A DNA stretch of 64,000 nt from Cellvibrionaceae bacterium (lineage in GTDB: Bacteria; Pseudomonadota; Gammaproteobacteria; Pseudomonadales; Cellvibrionaceae): contig JANPZW010000004.1 of NCBI GenBank assembly GCA_024707385.1, positions 358,518 to 422,517 on the forward strand, in the 5' to 3' direction. The position numbers and the translations under genes were made by a program. Positions 11,201 to 21,401 of this stretch are shown here, in pieces (position 1 is the first letter of the stretch; the number at the start of each line of letters is the position of its first letter). The notes under the pieces are model-generated. The model was not told the origin of the DNA. It was given only the letters and a program-made list of their open reading frames with translations, and made no database searches.

Positions 11201-12554
11201 GGATTATCCGGGAGGGTGGGGCACAATAATTGTAGTGGGAATGCGCTTTGGTGGTGGAGACTATTCTTTGGATGTCGATGGTGATGGAACCAAAGAACGT
11301 ACTACTCGTTCGGCTTATATCGTGATGGATGTGACCAACCCCGAAAAGCCGCCCCGCTTACTAGCAGAGCTGACCGATGAGGATCTGGGTTTTACTACCG
11401 GTGATATCGATATCATAAGTATCAGAAGACCAACTAACGGTTCTTTTGAGAACCCGGAAAAAAATGACTGGTACTTAGTCTTCGGCTCTGGTCCAACCGG
11501 CCAAGGTGCTCTGAAAAACGCAACGAGTGATCAAAATGCGCAGCTGTTCCATGTTCACTTAAACAGGCTTGTTAGTAGTACATTGAATTCCAATAGCTGG
11601 CTGAAAAAAACGTCGATACCAACGGTGTCCAACGCTTATGTGGGTGGCGTTACTGCAGTTGATTGGAACAGTGACTTTGAAACCGACATGCTCTACATTG
11701 GTGTGGTGGGTGCGGATGACGCCAATAGAGGTGGGCTATTTCAGGCCAGTATTTCTCATGCCGATGACACCCTTGGCATCAATACACCAAGCCGGTTGCT
11801 GGATGTAAAACTACCCTTCAGTCGCGCTCCGCTAGTTGTTCGAGATCGTACTCATGATGGTTATTGGGTATATGCCGCTACAGGGCAATTTATGGTGAGC
11901 GATCATCTGCTAGCGGAAAATATTGATGATAACTGGATATATGGAGTCAGAGTTAATAGTGGGGCGGGATGGCGGACTAACTCCACTATCGACGTCAACT
12001 CCATGAAAGATGTTTCTGATGTTGTGGTTAGCACACAAGGTGGAGAAGGTTTGAGAACCTTTACGGTTAGTGATGCTAGCTTGCCTAATCTAAGGACTCC
12101 AGAAGAGATGGAAATGGTGATTCGTGGAGGCCCAGGATGGAAAAAGGAGCTTAGGTATCGTCCTGAATTGACGATGAATACGCCCAACTTTACGGGCACC
12201 ACATTGGCTGTGAGTTCGTTTTCTCCTTCGGTAGAAAACGATTGTAAGCCTGGCGGTATGAGTCGTCTGTATTGGTTGAACATGTTTACAGGATTACCTC
12301 AAACGGAAAACAGGAACTTGTTTGTGAAAAGTGATGATGGTGTGAGTAATATCGATTCAAAAGGAGATGGTCGAGGCACCTTGTCGGATCACACTGGGGA
12401 TAAACCCGGCATAGTTTTGGGAGGTGATACCGCCGGAACAGATATTATTATTGGCGATAGTGGAGGTGGCTTGAGCTCCATAGACGCCGATCAAGATCCA
12501 CCGCCCCCGGTTCGTCGAGCATGGCGCGAAGTGCCGATGAGTGAGCTAGACTAA
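8275..12554 (+). CDS. pilY1: Type IV pilus tip adhesin / assembly protein PilY1 (broken)
   Basis: Very large secreted pilus-associated protein, about 1,426 codons. The N-terminus MKKTIFKQM has a basic start and a hydrophobic signal segment (GATLIVAGALASLP). The ATG at 8275 lies 9 bases after AGGAG. The C-terminal half is the PilC/PilY1 beta-propeller: WLLGDIVHSSAALVGRP, TYVGANDGLLHAFNGG, LWAYAPYNLLPHL, and a calcium-type loop DVDGDGTKE. The frame is broken twice: a missing G in the run near 10,231 (stop at 10,237) and an in-frame TGA at 10,380. The frame of 10,233 onward is the same as that of the second half, so only one base plus one stop separate the parts. Either reading errors or a decaying gene would explain this. 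Confidence 0.88.
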
Positions 12555-12580
12555 ATCTTGAAATGAAGCTGGCGTGATAT

Positions 12581-13021
12581 ATGAAAAAGCAAAAAGGTTT
12601 TACTCTCATCGAAGTCATGATCGTAGTGGTGATTGTCGCGATACTCGCGGCAGTCGCCATACCGTCCTATCAGGACTCTGTACGCAAGACGCGCAGGGCG
12701 GATGCGAAGGAGGCGCTGACAAGGATTGCGGCTCTGCAAGAACGGTTTTTCTTTACGAATAATCGATATGGAGATGCGGACGATTTGGGTATTGCCAATA
12801 GTAGCCAGGACGGCTATTACACCATAGCGATCGCAAATCCGGTGGCAAGTACGACTTGTGGGCCGGTGGATGCAACTCGTTGCTATACCGTAACGGCCAC
12901 AGCTGCGGCGACCGGTGCTCAGGCAAAAGATACGAACTGCCATCAGTTTTCCATCAACCAAGTAGGTCAGAAAAAAGCAACAAAATTTGGAGGAGGAGAT
13001 AATTCGGATTACTGTTGGTAA
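12581..13021 (+). CDS. pilE: Type IV pilin-like protein PilE
   Basis: Pilin of 146 residues with the classic leader MKKQKG followed by FTLIEVMIVVVIVAILAAVAIPSYQD (cleavage after G, Glu at +5). The segment RADAKEALTRIAALQERFFFTNNRY is typical of minor pilin PilE in the pilVWXY1 operon. Four cysteines are visible; the last two, toward the C-terminus, fit the usual disulfide loop. It begins 26 bases after pilY1, so there is no room for pilY2, which is present in Pseudomonas. Confidence 0.9.
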   Translation: MKKQKGFTLIEVMIVVVIVAILAAVAIPSYQDSVRKTRRADAKEALTRIAALQERFFFTNNRYGDADDLGIANSSQDGYYTIAIANPVASTTCGPVDATRCYTVTATAAATGAQAKDTNCHQFSINQVGQKKATKFGGGDNSDYCW

Positions 13022-13384
13022 AGTGCTCTAGTCGAATTTAAGCCAATGTTTGCAATAAAGCATTTCCCTGCTGACGTCTTTTGAAGGCTTGGCAGGAGAT
13101 GCTAGCCCGCCATAAGTCAATTCTTGATTAGTACGATCACTTCCAGTTGTTCCGTGTCAGGCATTAGCTCGATAGCACGAGCACCCTAGGCGTCTTTATG
13201 ACGTGGGTCATGCAACCGAGATACCTTTCCCGCCTCTAGTATCTGTTCCAAGTGTCTAATTGAGTTTTTAGTCTGTGCGCACAACTCGCGGCGGTTTTGT
13301 TGGGCGGGTCAAGGTGAAAGGCTATTCCGAGATGGAGCCGACGAGCCCATCTCGGACACAAAAATGCGGCTAGACACACTTTGA
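13022..13384. other. Intergenic region with one hairpin
   Basis: No convincing gene lies between the converging pilE and GH6 genes. The only clear structure is a 10-bp perfect stem TCCGAGATGG/CCATCTCGGA at 13,326-13,356 with an 11-base loop, followed by ACACAAAAATG. It may end transcription of one of the two converging units, but there is no T-run. Confidence 0.5.
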
Positions 13385-15708
13385 TCAGGTGTCTGACTTT
13401 ATCTCCCACAATACAGGCCAGGAATTTTGAATCAGCTGAATGAAATGTTTTTCAAACCAAAGGCCGCCTTGAGGTGCGTTCTCCAGCGCATCGCCATTTT
13501 CAGCGTCGCACGCGTGTAGCAAATCTCCCGTGACTTCCATTGGAATTCCGTCCGAATAACCTGGCTGTTTCAACCAGGTATAAGCGTGCATATTGGCCAT
13601 AATATCCGTCGGATCGAGTTCGAAGGTCCGACCGATACCGGCAGTGGAGATGTTGCACCAGTGGTCTCGAGTGCTGCGTTTATCAAGCCGGCTTTCAATT
13701 CCCCCGGGACCGTAGGTCTATCGGCGCCGCCCCAGCCATTGCGAGAGGTATCTGTAATAAATCCGAAGGTTGAATTCGGCATAGCTTCTTTTAGCGTTTT
13801 ATCGAGCTGCTCAATCAAGGACTTTTCGTCAAAATAGGTGCGAAAGCGATAGAAGCCTTCGCTGGAATAGCTGGGCTTATCGATGATTAGTTCTTCGTGA
13901 AGAGGAGTATAGGCCGCTGTATTGGTTGCAAAACCTTTCACAGTATTGAGGTCAAGCTCCAGGCTGTTGAGCCATGTAGGAAACCGCTTAACGGAGTCGC
14001 CAGACGTTAGCCATGCTGAATGGCCAATACCTAAATAAAGGTAAATATTTTTATCCGTGGCGTTGCCCAAGGTTGTGATGCCGTGCCGAATAAGGTCTGT
14101 AGCATCTTTTTTTCGCTGACATTGAAGTTCAAACTCACATCCAGTCGCTAAAATATCCGGAATTGTGTGTGGCTCCAAAACGACGATAAAACGGATGTTC
14201 GGATATTTGTCGGCATACTCTCTTAATTGGTCAATAAAAGCCGCTCGATATCGCTCAAGGTTATCCGCCGTGTAACCGAGTGTTGTCGGCTGGATCTCGG
14301 CAAGCCCTGTTATGGGATTGAGGAGAGCCACAATCTGGATCGCCATAGGCTGAATTTCAGGGCCCGCTGAATTTTGTTGCTTAGTCGCGACTTCCAGATG
14401 ATCCTTCAGGCTTCTTCTCGCGGTGACAGTGTCTCCTTTGTCGAGCATGTCAAATGTATCCAGCCATATCGCCGTAGGTTGTTGTTTTACGACTTCGACA
14501 GCAGCCACCATTTTCGGATCATCGATATGCGATACCTGGAACGCTTCTAAATGGCGTTGATAATCCGGATCTAGATACAGCGTGGCGCCTTCGTATGGGT
14601 TGCCTATTGTTTGCAGTTCCGCGCAGTCCGGAAGATTGGATTGTTTCTCCGTCCCCGTAGGATTGCATCTCGGCAATGGATCTTCCAGCGAAATGCCTGA
14701 ACTAGAAGAGCTGGATGAACTAGAGGAGCTGCTAGAGCTTGATGATGTTGAAGAGCTTGAAGAGCTTGAAGAGCTTGAAGAGCTTGAAGAGCTTGAAGAG
14801 CTTGAAGAGCTTGAAGAGCTTGAAGAGCTTGAAGAGCTTGAAGAGCTTGAAGAGCTTGACGAACTGGATGAGCTGCCCGGCTTCTCATTATCCACTTGGC
14901 CTTTGATGACCACATAAGTGCGTTGGGTAAATCCTGGTTCATCCGAACTGAAGAGAATGCTGAAGAATTTATTGGTCTCAGCTGTCGGATTTCTTAAGAG
15001 TTCGATATTTACGAGCGCCTGATTGGTCTCCGAGTTGAATTCCAGTGATCCACTCTGAGCAACGTAATCCTCGCCGGCGTGAGCGTCCCCATCCTGGGTT
15101 TGATAGCGAATTTGCGATGGTGGAATCAGGCCAGAGTTGATGCCCACAATAATGGTTGCTGTGCTGGCCGTGCCATCGACCACCACTGGCTCCAGGATTA
15201 GCGGCGAGCTAATAGGAAGGACGGTAATAGTTGTATGGTCTTCCGCGACATAGCCCTCTGCATCAGCTGCTGCAAGAGAAAAGCGAATTTGGGTGGAGCT
15301 TTCCACAGAAGGAAGTAGTACATAGGACGCTAATGAGCTGGGGTTCACAATCACCGCGGTCGGTCCGGACTTCTGCTGCCACAATGACTTCGCCACCCCT
15401 GTGGATGTCACCAAATCCACATTTCCTTCCAGACGCACAAGAACGGCGGAATCCGCATAGCTGGGCTCACCGGCGTCAAGAATAAAGCGGACGCCATTTT
15501 GCGACTTCGCGGGTTTTGGGTTGGCGATGTTCAGTGCTAAGCCAAGGTCGGTCACTTGAGCGTCGGGTGTCGCAGTCATCTCTTCGTTAATCGTCGACGA
15601 GCGATTATCGCTACAGCCGGAAACGCTGAACGCCAATATTGTGGTGAATAGCGGCATTAGCAGGAGAGTTGTGAAGGTCGTGTGAATTCGTGAGGATATG
15701 GAAGACAT
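13385..15708 (-). CDS. GH6 cellulase-like lipoprotein with Calx-beta domain and poly-serine linker (frameshifted near the end)
   Basis: Exported lipoprotein. MSSISSRIHTTF leads a hydrophobic stretch ending in the lipobox FSVSGC. Next come a Calx-beta-like repeat (DGDAHAGEDYVAQSGSLEF), a long poly-Ser linker, and a domain resembling glycoside hydrolase family 6 (cellobiohydrolase/endoglucanase): PYEGATLYLDPDY, TAIWLD, FGFITDTSRNGWGG and WLKQPGYSDG. Two usual GH6 features differ: the EPD signature reads EPH (VVLEPHTIP), and the region normally holding the proton-donor Asp reads NPITGLAEIQ. A one-base change near 13,635 separates the last 75 residues. ATG at 15,708 follows AGGGAAAGC. No carbohydrate-binding module is recognised. 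Confidence 0.75.
14750..14857 (-). repeat. 12 perfect copies of a 9-bp tandem repeat (poly-Ser linker)
   Basis: The + strand unit GAAGAGCTT is repeated 12 times without change. Read on the minus strand it is AGCTCTTCA-type, three serine codons per unit, and forms the core of the GH6 protein linker. Degenerate copies lie on both sides. As the unit is a multiple of three, gain or loss of units changes linker length but not the frame. Poly-Ser linkers are typical of secreted enzymes in Cellvibrio, Saccharophagus and Teredinibacter. Confidence 0.97.
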
Positions 15709-15941
15709 AAAGCTTTCCCTTGATTCCAAATGAGATTTATCCATTTGCTCTAGTGAGCGGAGTAGGAGTGGAAGACGTGTTGGCAGTTGGCTGACGCCAT
15801 TTCCCTGTGGCATAAAGATCCTTGTGGCTGGGGACTTAAAACGAGGCCGTCATCATAAACGAAGGTAACGGCCAGTTAAATCATACTAAGGTCTTAGGGA
15901 GCCTTTGTTGTGGTCCTGTCCTGGTTTAGATTGGAGCTTAA

Positions 15942-16781
15942 TCACACTATCCGCATCGACAAATCCACCGCCCGCACATGCTTCGTCAAACTCCCCGTCG
16001 AAATCGCTGAGATTTTCAGGTGTGCCAGCTTGGCAATTTCCGTAGCAGTGATATTGCCGGATATTTCCACTGGAACAGCGGAGGGATGCGCGGATACTTT
16101 TTGCAAATCTTCTGCGCTGAAATTATCCAGCATGATGCGGGTAACCGGGTGGGAGGCTGCTTCGCGGAATTCTTCGTAATTTTCCACTTCGACAATAATG
16201 GGTTTTTCCGGGTGCAGTTGTTGCGCGCGTGTTATGGCAGAGCTGATGCCGCCGCATGCGGTTATATGATTTTCTTTGATGAGAAAAGCATCGTACAAAC
16301 CGATACGATGGTTGTGGCAGCCGCCTACGGCGACTGCATATTTTTGCGCGGTGCGTAGGCCGGGAATGGTTTTGCGGGTGTCGAGTATTTGAATTTTCGT
16401 CCCGCTGACCAGCTTCGCTAATTCTCGGCTTTGGGTGGCGGTGCCACTTAATAGCTGGAGAAAATTCAGTGCACTGCGCTCACCTGTTACGAGTGAGCGT
16501 GCGCGGCCTTTTAAGCTTGCCAGTTGTGTGTTGGCTGCGACGCTTTGCCCTTCTTCTACATGCCATTGAATTTGAATTGCTGGATCCAATTGCCGAAAAA
16601 CTTCGTCGAACCACGGAATTCCGCAGACCACGCATGGCTCGCGGGTGATCACGGTCGCATTGCTGATGGTGTCCGCTGCTAATAATTCGGCGGTGATGTC
16701 ACCTGTGCCTATGTCTTCGTGCAGTGCGTCGGCAACGGCTCTTTGGATGTCGGCGGTGATATTTTTCAGTTCAATATTCAT
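15942..16781 (-). CDS. nadC: Nicotinate-nucleotide pyrophosphorylase (quinolinate phosphoribosyltransferase)
   Basis: NAD biosynthesis: converts quinolinate and PRPP to nicotinate mononucleotide, CO2 and PPi. The 279-residue length is standard. Recognised segments are DALHEDIGTGDITAELL near the N-terminus, GERSALNFLQLLSGTAT, the active-site run ILDTRKTIPGLRTAQKYAVAVGGCHNHRIGLYD with its Arg, Lys and His residues, and the phosphate-binding IEVEN/IMLDNF strands (here VEVENYEEF and RIMLDNFS). The frame is intact. In Pseudomonas the same gene lies beside ampD and the DUF1631 gene, as here. Confidence 0.97.
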   Translation of the reverse strand: MNIELKNITADIQRAVADALHEDIGTGDITAELLAADTISNATVITREPCVVCGIPWFDEVFRQLDPAIQIQWHVEEGQSVAANTQLASLKGRARSLVTGERSALNFLQLLSGTATQSRELAKLVSGTKIQILDTRKTIPGLRTAQKYAVAVGGCHNHRIGLYDAFLIKENHITACGGISSAITRAQQLHPEKPIIVEVENYEEFREAASHPVTRIMLDNFSAEDLQKVSAHPSAVPVEISGNITATEIAKLAHLKISAISTGSLTKHVRAVDLSMRIV

Positions 16782-16812
16782 AGCGTGATAGGCAGTATGT
16801 AAATGAGGAGTG

Positions 16813-17337
16813 TCAGTATTGCTTGAGCGTCAAAACGCCGTCGCGATGAGTGAATTCAATATTTTTGAGGGCGCTCATGCCCAGTAAAATTTCCTGGTCG
16901 CGCATGCCGGGATTGAGGCTTGCGCGGACATCGCGCAGGATAATGCTGCCAAGGCGCAACTCGTCGATCCGCGTTGCTCGGGTTTCTACAACGCCGTTGG
17001 CCGTGCTGGCCATTTGCGGAGCGCCTGGGACGAGGCGGAGTTTTTCTGCTAGATGTGCAGGCACCGACACGGTAGTTGCCCCTGTATCCACCAAAAACGT
17101 CACCGGTACTCCATTAATAGTACCGCTGGCGACATAGTGGTGCTGGAAATTGCGCTCCAGGACCACTTGGTTGATTCCAGCCTCACTCATGGAAAGCGGG
17201 CGGTTGTTGGGGTTTTGCCGCTTCTCCAGCCACTGGCTAAAAGCATAGGTGAGCAGCGTGAGCGCCAATATCCAGCCCGCCAGAATCATGCCTTTACCTA
17301 GGTGGGTCTCCGGGTTTTGTTGGGGAGATTTGTTCAT
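16813..17337 (-). CDS. Membrane-anchored retropepsin-like aspartic protease (TIGR02281 type)
   Basis: Protein of 174 residues with one N-terminal membrane segment (GMILAGWILALTLLTYAF) and a periplasmic retropepsin-like domain. The active-site motif is FLVDTGATTVSVP, with the catalytic Asp in DTGAT and a flap-like region ATRIDELRLGSI. Enzymes of this type act as dimers because each chain gives only one catalytic Asp. The true substrate is unknown. The gene lies 31 bases upstream of nadC in the same direction and may be co-transcribed with it. The region between its start and the diverging DUF1631 gene is AT-rich and should hold promoters. Confidence 0.85.
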   Translation of the reverse strand: MNKSPQQNPETHLGKGMILAGWILALTLLTYAFSQWLEKRQNPNNRPLSMSEAGINQVVLERNFQHHYVASGTINGVPVTFLVDTGATTVSVPAHLAEKLRLVPGAPQMASTANGVVETRATRIDELRLGSIILRDVRASLNPGMRDQEILLGMSALKNIEFTHRDGVLTLKQY

Positions 17338-17575
17338 TAAGCCGTTTCGTTCTAAATTCGATGAGTAAGCGTTTAATTCGGTCTTAGACTAAGGACACGT
17401 TTTTTTAATTCCATCACGCGCTTGGTTGGGCCGTGTGTTAAATTTAATGCATGTTTGGTACTTTCGAATGATTTGAAAGGTTCTGCTGTTCAATGTTTGC
17501 GAATTAGATAATTAATCTTATTCATTGTTTAGCATGAAAAGGGAATTTCTTATGCTGTTTTTCGGAGGTTTTGCA

Positions 17576-19721
17576 GTGACTGACAGCGCCAAGGTGATCC
17601 GTTTGGAGCCTGAAAATCAGCGTCAGGTGCGTGCTCGTCTCGCTCGTTTACCGGCTGTAATCCATGTCTTGAATGAAATGGGGCAGAAATTCCTTGCCAC
17701 CGCCATGGAAGCCTACTTCGATGCCGCGGATGATGCCCTGTTTGATCTGGCAGATAAAGCCCAGAGCAACAATGATCAAAACGCGTTTTTTGATTCGATG
17801 CGCGAAGTGCGAGTTCAGCGCAAGAGCGTTGAGCGCCGTTTCTTCGATGCAATAGAAGAAGCCTTTTCCCGTTTGGCTGGCGACGATGCGCGGCCGGTTG
17901 GCAAGCCCGATGGCGAATTGTCCGCCGAGGCTTTGTCGCTGGTGCAGAACGAGGATCTGGAGCAATTGGTTGCCCTGGAGTCCACCGTCGCCCGCGCTAT
18001 GAGGGAATACTCCGTGGTGCTGCAAGGTGTGGCGGAAGCCCTGTCGCGGATTCTCCCGGTCGAGATCAATGAGCAGAAAGTACCGCTCAGCCCGGCAGTC
18101 ATCTGCGCCGCAGCCATGGCGCAAATCAAACGCCTGGACATTGATATCAAAGCCAAGCTGGTGCTGTTCAAGCTGTTCGATCGCCTGGTGGTCGCGCGTC
18201 AGCCGGAGCTGAACCAGCAGATGCTGGAATGCCTTGAGGCCAATGGGATCCGGGTGACCCTGGGTCGCAAGGTGGTTGGCGAAGCCGCTGCAGACGTGTC
18301 GACTGATCTGGAAATACCGGCGGCTGAGGACATTGCCGATATGGCCGCCCGTCTGAGTAACGATCCCGCCCTGAAAAATCGCGCCGAGCTGCTCAATCTG
18401 CTGTCCTTCGTGCAGCGCCTCCCGGTGCCGGGGGACAGCGCCAATGGGCTCGATTTCGAGCGCGTGCTTGCGAGTGTGCAAAATCGCCGTGGCCAGAGTG
18501 TCGACATAGGCCGGGTCGAAAAAGAGACCATGGGGCTGGTGCAGATGCTGTTCCGCTTCATTCTGCGCGATCAGGGGTTGGCGGACCCGTTCCGTGAGCT
18601 GATCGGTCGCATGCAGGTACCCGTTTTAAAGATGGCGCTGCTCGACGAGCAATTCCTGGTGGAAAAGCGCCATCCCGCCCGCCGCCTATTGAATGAACTG
18701 GTGGCGGTTGCGTCTGAGTGGCAAGAGGGCGACACGCTGGTGGGCGATGAGCCTTTGCTGAAATTTATGCGCAGCACGGTCGACCGCATCCTCAACCAGT
18801 TTGAAGGCAATCCTGATGTGTTCAAGGAGGCTCTGGCCGACTTCACCTCGTTTGTCGATAAGGAAAAAGCGCCGCGCTGCGGTATTGGAGCGGCGGACCA
18901 TAGACGCGGAAGACGGCAAGGCGAGGGCGGAACAGGCGCGCAAAACGGTGGCAACGGAAATCCAGTTGCGCACTATGGCGCACCATCTGCCGGAACTTGT
19001 CATGGCGCTGATCAACGGCCCTTGGAGCAATGTTCTCTTCGTCACGGGCTTGAAGTACGGCTTTTCCTCGAACGAATGGCAGGAACAATTGAAGGTCCTT
19101 TCGGATCTGGTGTGGAGCGTTCAGCCCTGTACCGGCAAGTCCGACCGGCAAAAGCTGATCCGCCTGATTCCGGATCTGATCGCGCGTTTGCGCCGCGGTC
19201 TGGATTCCATCTCCTACAACCCGTTTGAGGTGGCGGAGCTGCTGACCGGCCTGGAGGAGATCCATCTCGCGCGCATTCGCGGCGAGCTTCTGGCTCACGA
19301 AGAACAGCCCGTCGAGGAGGCTGTTGCGGAAGTGGTACCTGTACCTGTGGCGCCGAAACCTGTGGTCACAAAGCCAGAGCCGACGGCGGTGCAACCGGAG
19401 CTGGCGGCCGATGACCCTCACATGGTGATGGTGCACGGTTTGGCTCAGGGAGCATGGTTCGACTTGGCGGAGGATGGCAAGGAGTCGCTGCGATGCCGTT
19501 TGGCTGCGTTCATCCGTCCCACCGGCAAATACATTTTCGTCAACCGCAATGGCATCAAGGTGGCGGAGAAGACGCAGGTGGAGTTGGCTCTGGCCATCAA
19601 AGCCGGTCACATGCGCGCCCTGGACCACAGCATGCTGTTTGATCGCGCCTTGGAATCGGTGGTGACGAGCTTGCGACAAGCCAAGGCGAAAACGCCTCTG
19701 GATCTGGACGGCAACAAGTAA
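17576..19721 (+). CDS. DUF1631 family protein (one frameshift)
   Basis: Large cytoplasmic protein of about 715 residues belonging to DUF1631 (Pfam). Its function is unknown; one Pseudomonas member is linked to pilus or signalling phenotypes only loosely. GTG at 17,576 is chosen because GGAGG stands seven bases upstream; codons further up lack such a site. A run of five A near 18,866 (GGAAAAAGCG) should be four. With one A removed, KEKRRAAVLERRTIDAEDGKARAEQARKT follows on without a gap. The C-terminus has a Pro/Val-rich hinge and then a PilZ-like segment, ALDHSMLFDRALESVV. ampD comes next. Confidence 0.8.
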
Positions 19722-19808
19722 TCTGGTGCGGGCCGCTCCGTCAGAGCATTGCAGGGTGTCCAGCAGTACCTGTTAAACTGCGGCACCCCAATTGACCTTG
19801 GATCAGCC

Positions 19809-20402
19809 GTGGCGCACAGCCTCAACCCGAATGACCCACAACCTCTTCTGATTGATACCACCGGCTGGTTGAGCCCGGTGGTCCGCTGTCCCTCCCCGAA
19901 TTTCAACGCCCGTCCGGCAGGTGACGCAGTCAGTCTGCTGGTGATCCATAACATCAGCCTTCCCCCTGGCCAGTACGGCGGCGGTTACATAGAGCGGTTT
20001 TTCTGCAACCAGCTGCCGGCGGACGACCATCCCTATTTCAGCAGCATCGCCCAGCTGCAGGTGTCCGCCCATTGCCTTATAGACCGGTCCGGCCGGATCA
20101 CCCAGTTTGTCTCCTTTGACGACCGCGCCTGGCACGCTGGGGCATCCCATTTCGCTGGGCGAGACAACTGCAATGATTTCTCCATTGGAGTAGAGCTGGA
20201 GGGAACCGATGATCAGCCCTATACCAGCCCGCAATATGTGTCCCTGGTCCGCCTCACCCATTTGTTGTTGTCGCGATACCCGGCGCTCACTGGCGAGCGC
20301 ATCGCAGGACACGATGCCATTGCGCCAGGCCGCAAGACCGATCCAGGGGCGGCATTTGACTGGTCGCATTATTTTGCGCTGCTGGCGCAACCACACCGCT
20401 AA
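19809..20402 (+). CDS. ampD: 1,6-anhydro-N-acetylmuramyl-L-alanine amidase AmpD
   Basis: Cytoplasmic zinc amidase of peptidoglycan recycling that cleaves the peptide from anhydro-muropeptides. In many gammaproteobacteria its loss raises AmpC beta-lactamase. Zinc ligands and catalytic residues are in LLVIHNIS, VSAHCLIDR, IGVELEG and AGHDAIAPGRKTDPG. GTG at 19,809 gives 197 residues, close to the family norm; a TTG 60 bases upstream would give a longer and less usual N-terminus. ampE follows after 9 bases. Confidence 0.93.
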   Translation: MAHSLNPNDPQPLLIDTTGWLSPVVRCPSPNFNARPAGDAVSLLVIHNISLPPGQYGGGYIERFFCNQLPADDHPYFSSIAQLQVSAHCLIDRSGRITQFVSFDDRAWHAGASHFAGRDNCNDFSIGVELEGTDDQPYTSPQYVSLVRLTHLLLSRYPALTGERIAGHDAIAPGRKTDPGAAFDWSHYFALLAQPHR

Positions 20403-20411
20403 GGAGCTTTC

Positions 20412-21248
20412 ATGTATCTGATTGTGATTCTGCTGGCATTAGCCGGCCTGCAGTTTTGGGGCGCCAGCAACCCGCTGCACCGGGACACAGCTTTTCATGC
20501 GTGGTGGTCCCTGGTCGATCGCGTTCAAGCGTTCACTGCACAGAGTTGGTTGCGTCTGTTGGTCGTGCTGCTGGTGCCCGTCGCAGTGGTGGCGGCAGTC
20601 GCGGCGGTGCTGCCCGGCATTCTTTGGCTGGTACTGGCCACGGCGGTGCTCTTGTATGCCTTGGGGCGTGGAGAGTTTGCCCCCGAGACCACGGCGTACA
20701 CCCTGGCGTGCAATGACGGTGCCTGGGAGGTGGCTCTGGTCAAGGCGCAAAAGCAGGGGGCGGAGATTCGGGATCTGGCGGCGGGCGATTGGCCAGCACT
20801 GCATCAACGCATGTTGGAAGCGACTGCCTACCAAGGGTTTGAGCGGCTGTTTGCGGTGCTCTTCTGGTTTCTGTTTTTCGGGCCTGCCGGGGCGCTGTTG
20901 TATCGCTTGTCGTTTCTTTATCGCCAGGCCGACCCGGCCGATACCAGAGCCAGACATTGGTTGTGGGTGCTGGAGTGGATGCCGGTGCGGCTCCTTGGGG
21001 TGAGTTTTGCGGTGACGGGAAATTTTGTCGGCTGCATCAATCACTGGAAGCGCCACCTGGTCAGCACTGCGAGCTCCTCGGCTGCTGTTTTGCGGGAGAC
21101 GGTTCTCGGCGCGCTGTCCGTGGATGATGAGCTGATGCATTCCTGCGATTGCACGCAGCGCGAAATCACCGCGCTCAAGCGGCTCTATACGCGCACCCTC
21201 TGGTTCTGGGTGACGTGTGTTGCGCTGTGGATTCTGCTGCAGGCCTGA
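20412..21248 (+). CDS. ampE: Regulatory signalling modulator protein AmpE
   Basis: Inner-membrane protein of 278 residues, cobalamin-synthesis CobD-like, encoded downstream of ampD in an ampDE operon. Its exact role is unclear; it is described as a sensory partner of AmpD. Membrane segments are seen at the N-terminus (LIVILLALAGLQFWG), around WLRLLVVLLVPVAVVAAVAAVLPGILWLV, at LFAVLFWFLFFGPAGALLYRL and at the C-terminus (TLWFWVTCVALWILLQ). The start is well supported by AAGGAGC 7 bases before ATG. Confidence 0.88.
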   Translation: MYLIVILLALAGLQFWGASNPLHRDTAFHAWWSLVDRVQAFTAQSWLRLLVVLLVPVAVVAAVAAVLPGILWLVLATAVLLYALGRGEFAPETTAYTLACNDGAWEVALVKAQKQGAEIRDLAAGDWPALHQRMLEATAYQGFERLFAVLFWFLFFGPAGALLYRLSFLYRQADPADTRARHWLWVLEWMPVRLLGVSFAVTGNFVGCINHWKRHLVSTASSSAAVLRETVLGALSVDDELMHSCDCTQREITALKRLYTRTLWFWVTCVALWILLQA

Positions 21249-21401
21249 TCTCGAATCCCCTTGCCAATCCGGGGTGGCCTCCTTATGATGGCCGAACTTG
21301 TCGGGGGCTGTACGTTTATACAGTTCTACCCTCGATCACAGGGATGTGTTTTCGCACCTTAACCCTGAGCTGGTGCGGCTTCCGGCAAGACCACCCTCTT
21401 C

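Noticed and set aside
14582..14917. Plus-strand frame with a long ELEELEELEEL repeat resembling a coiled coil
   Set aside because: It is the complement of the poly-serine linker repeat in the GH6-like gene and has no own start signal or context.
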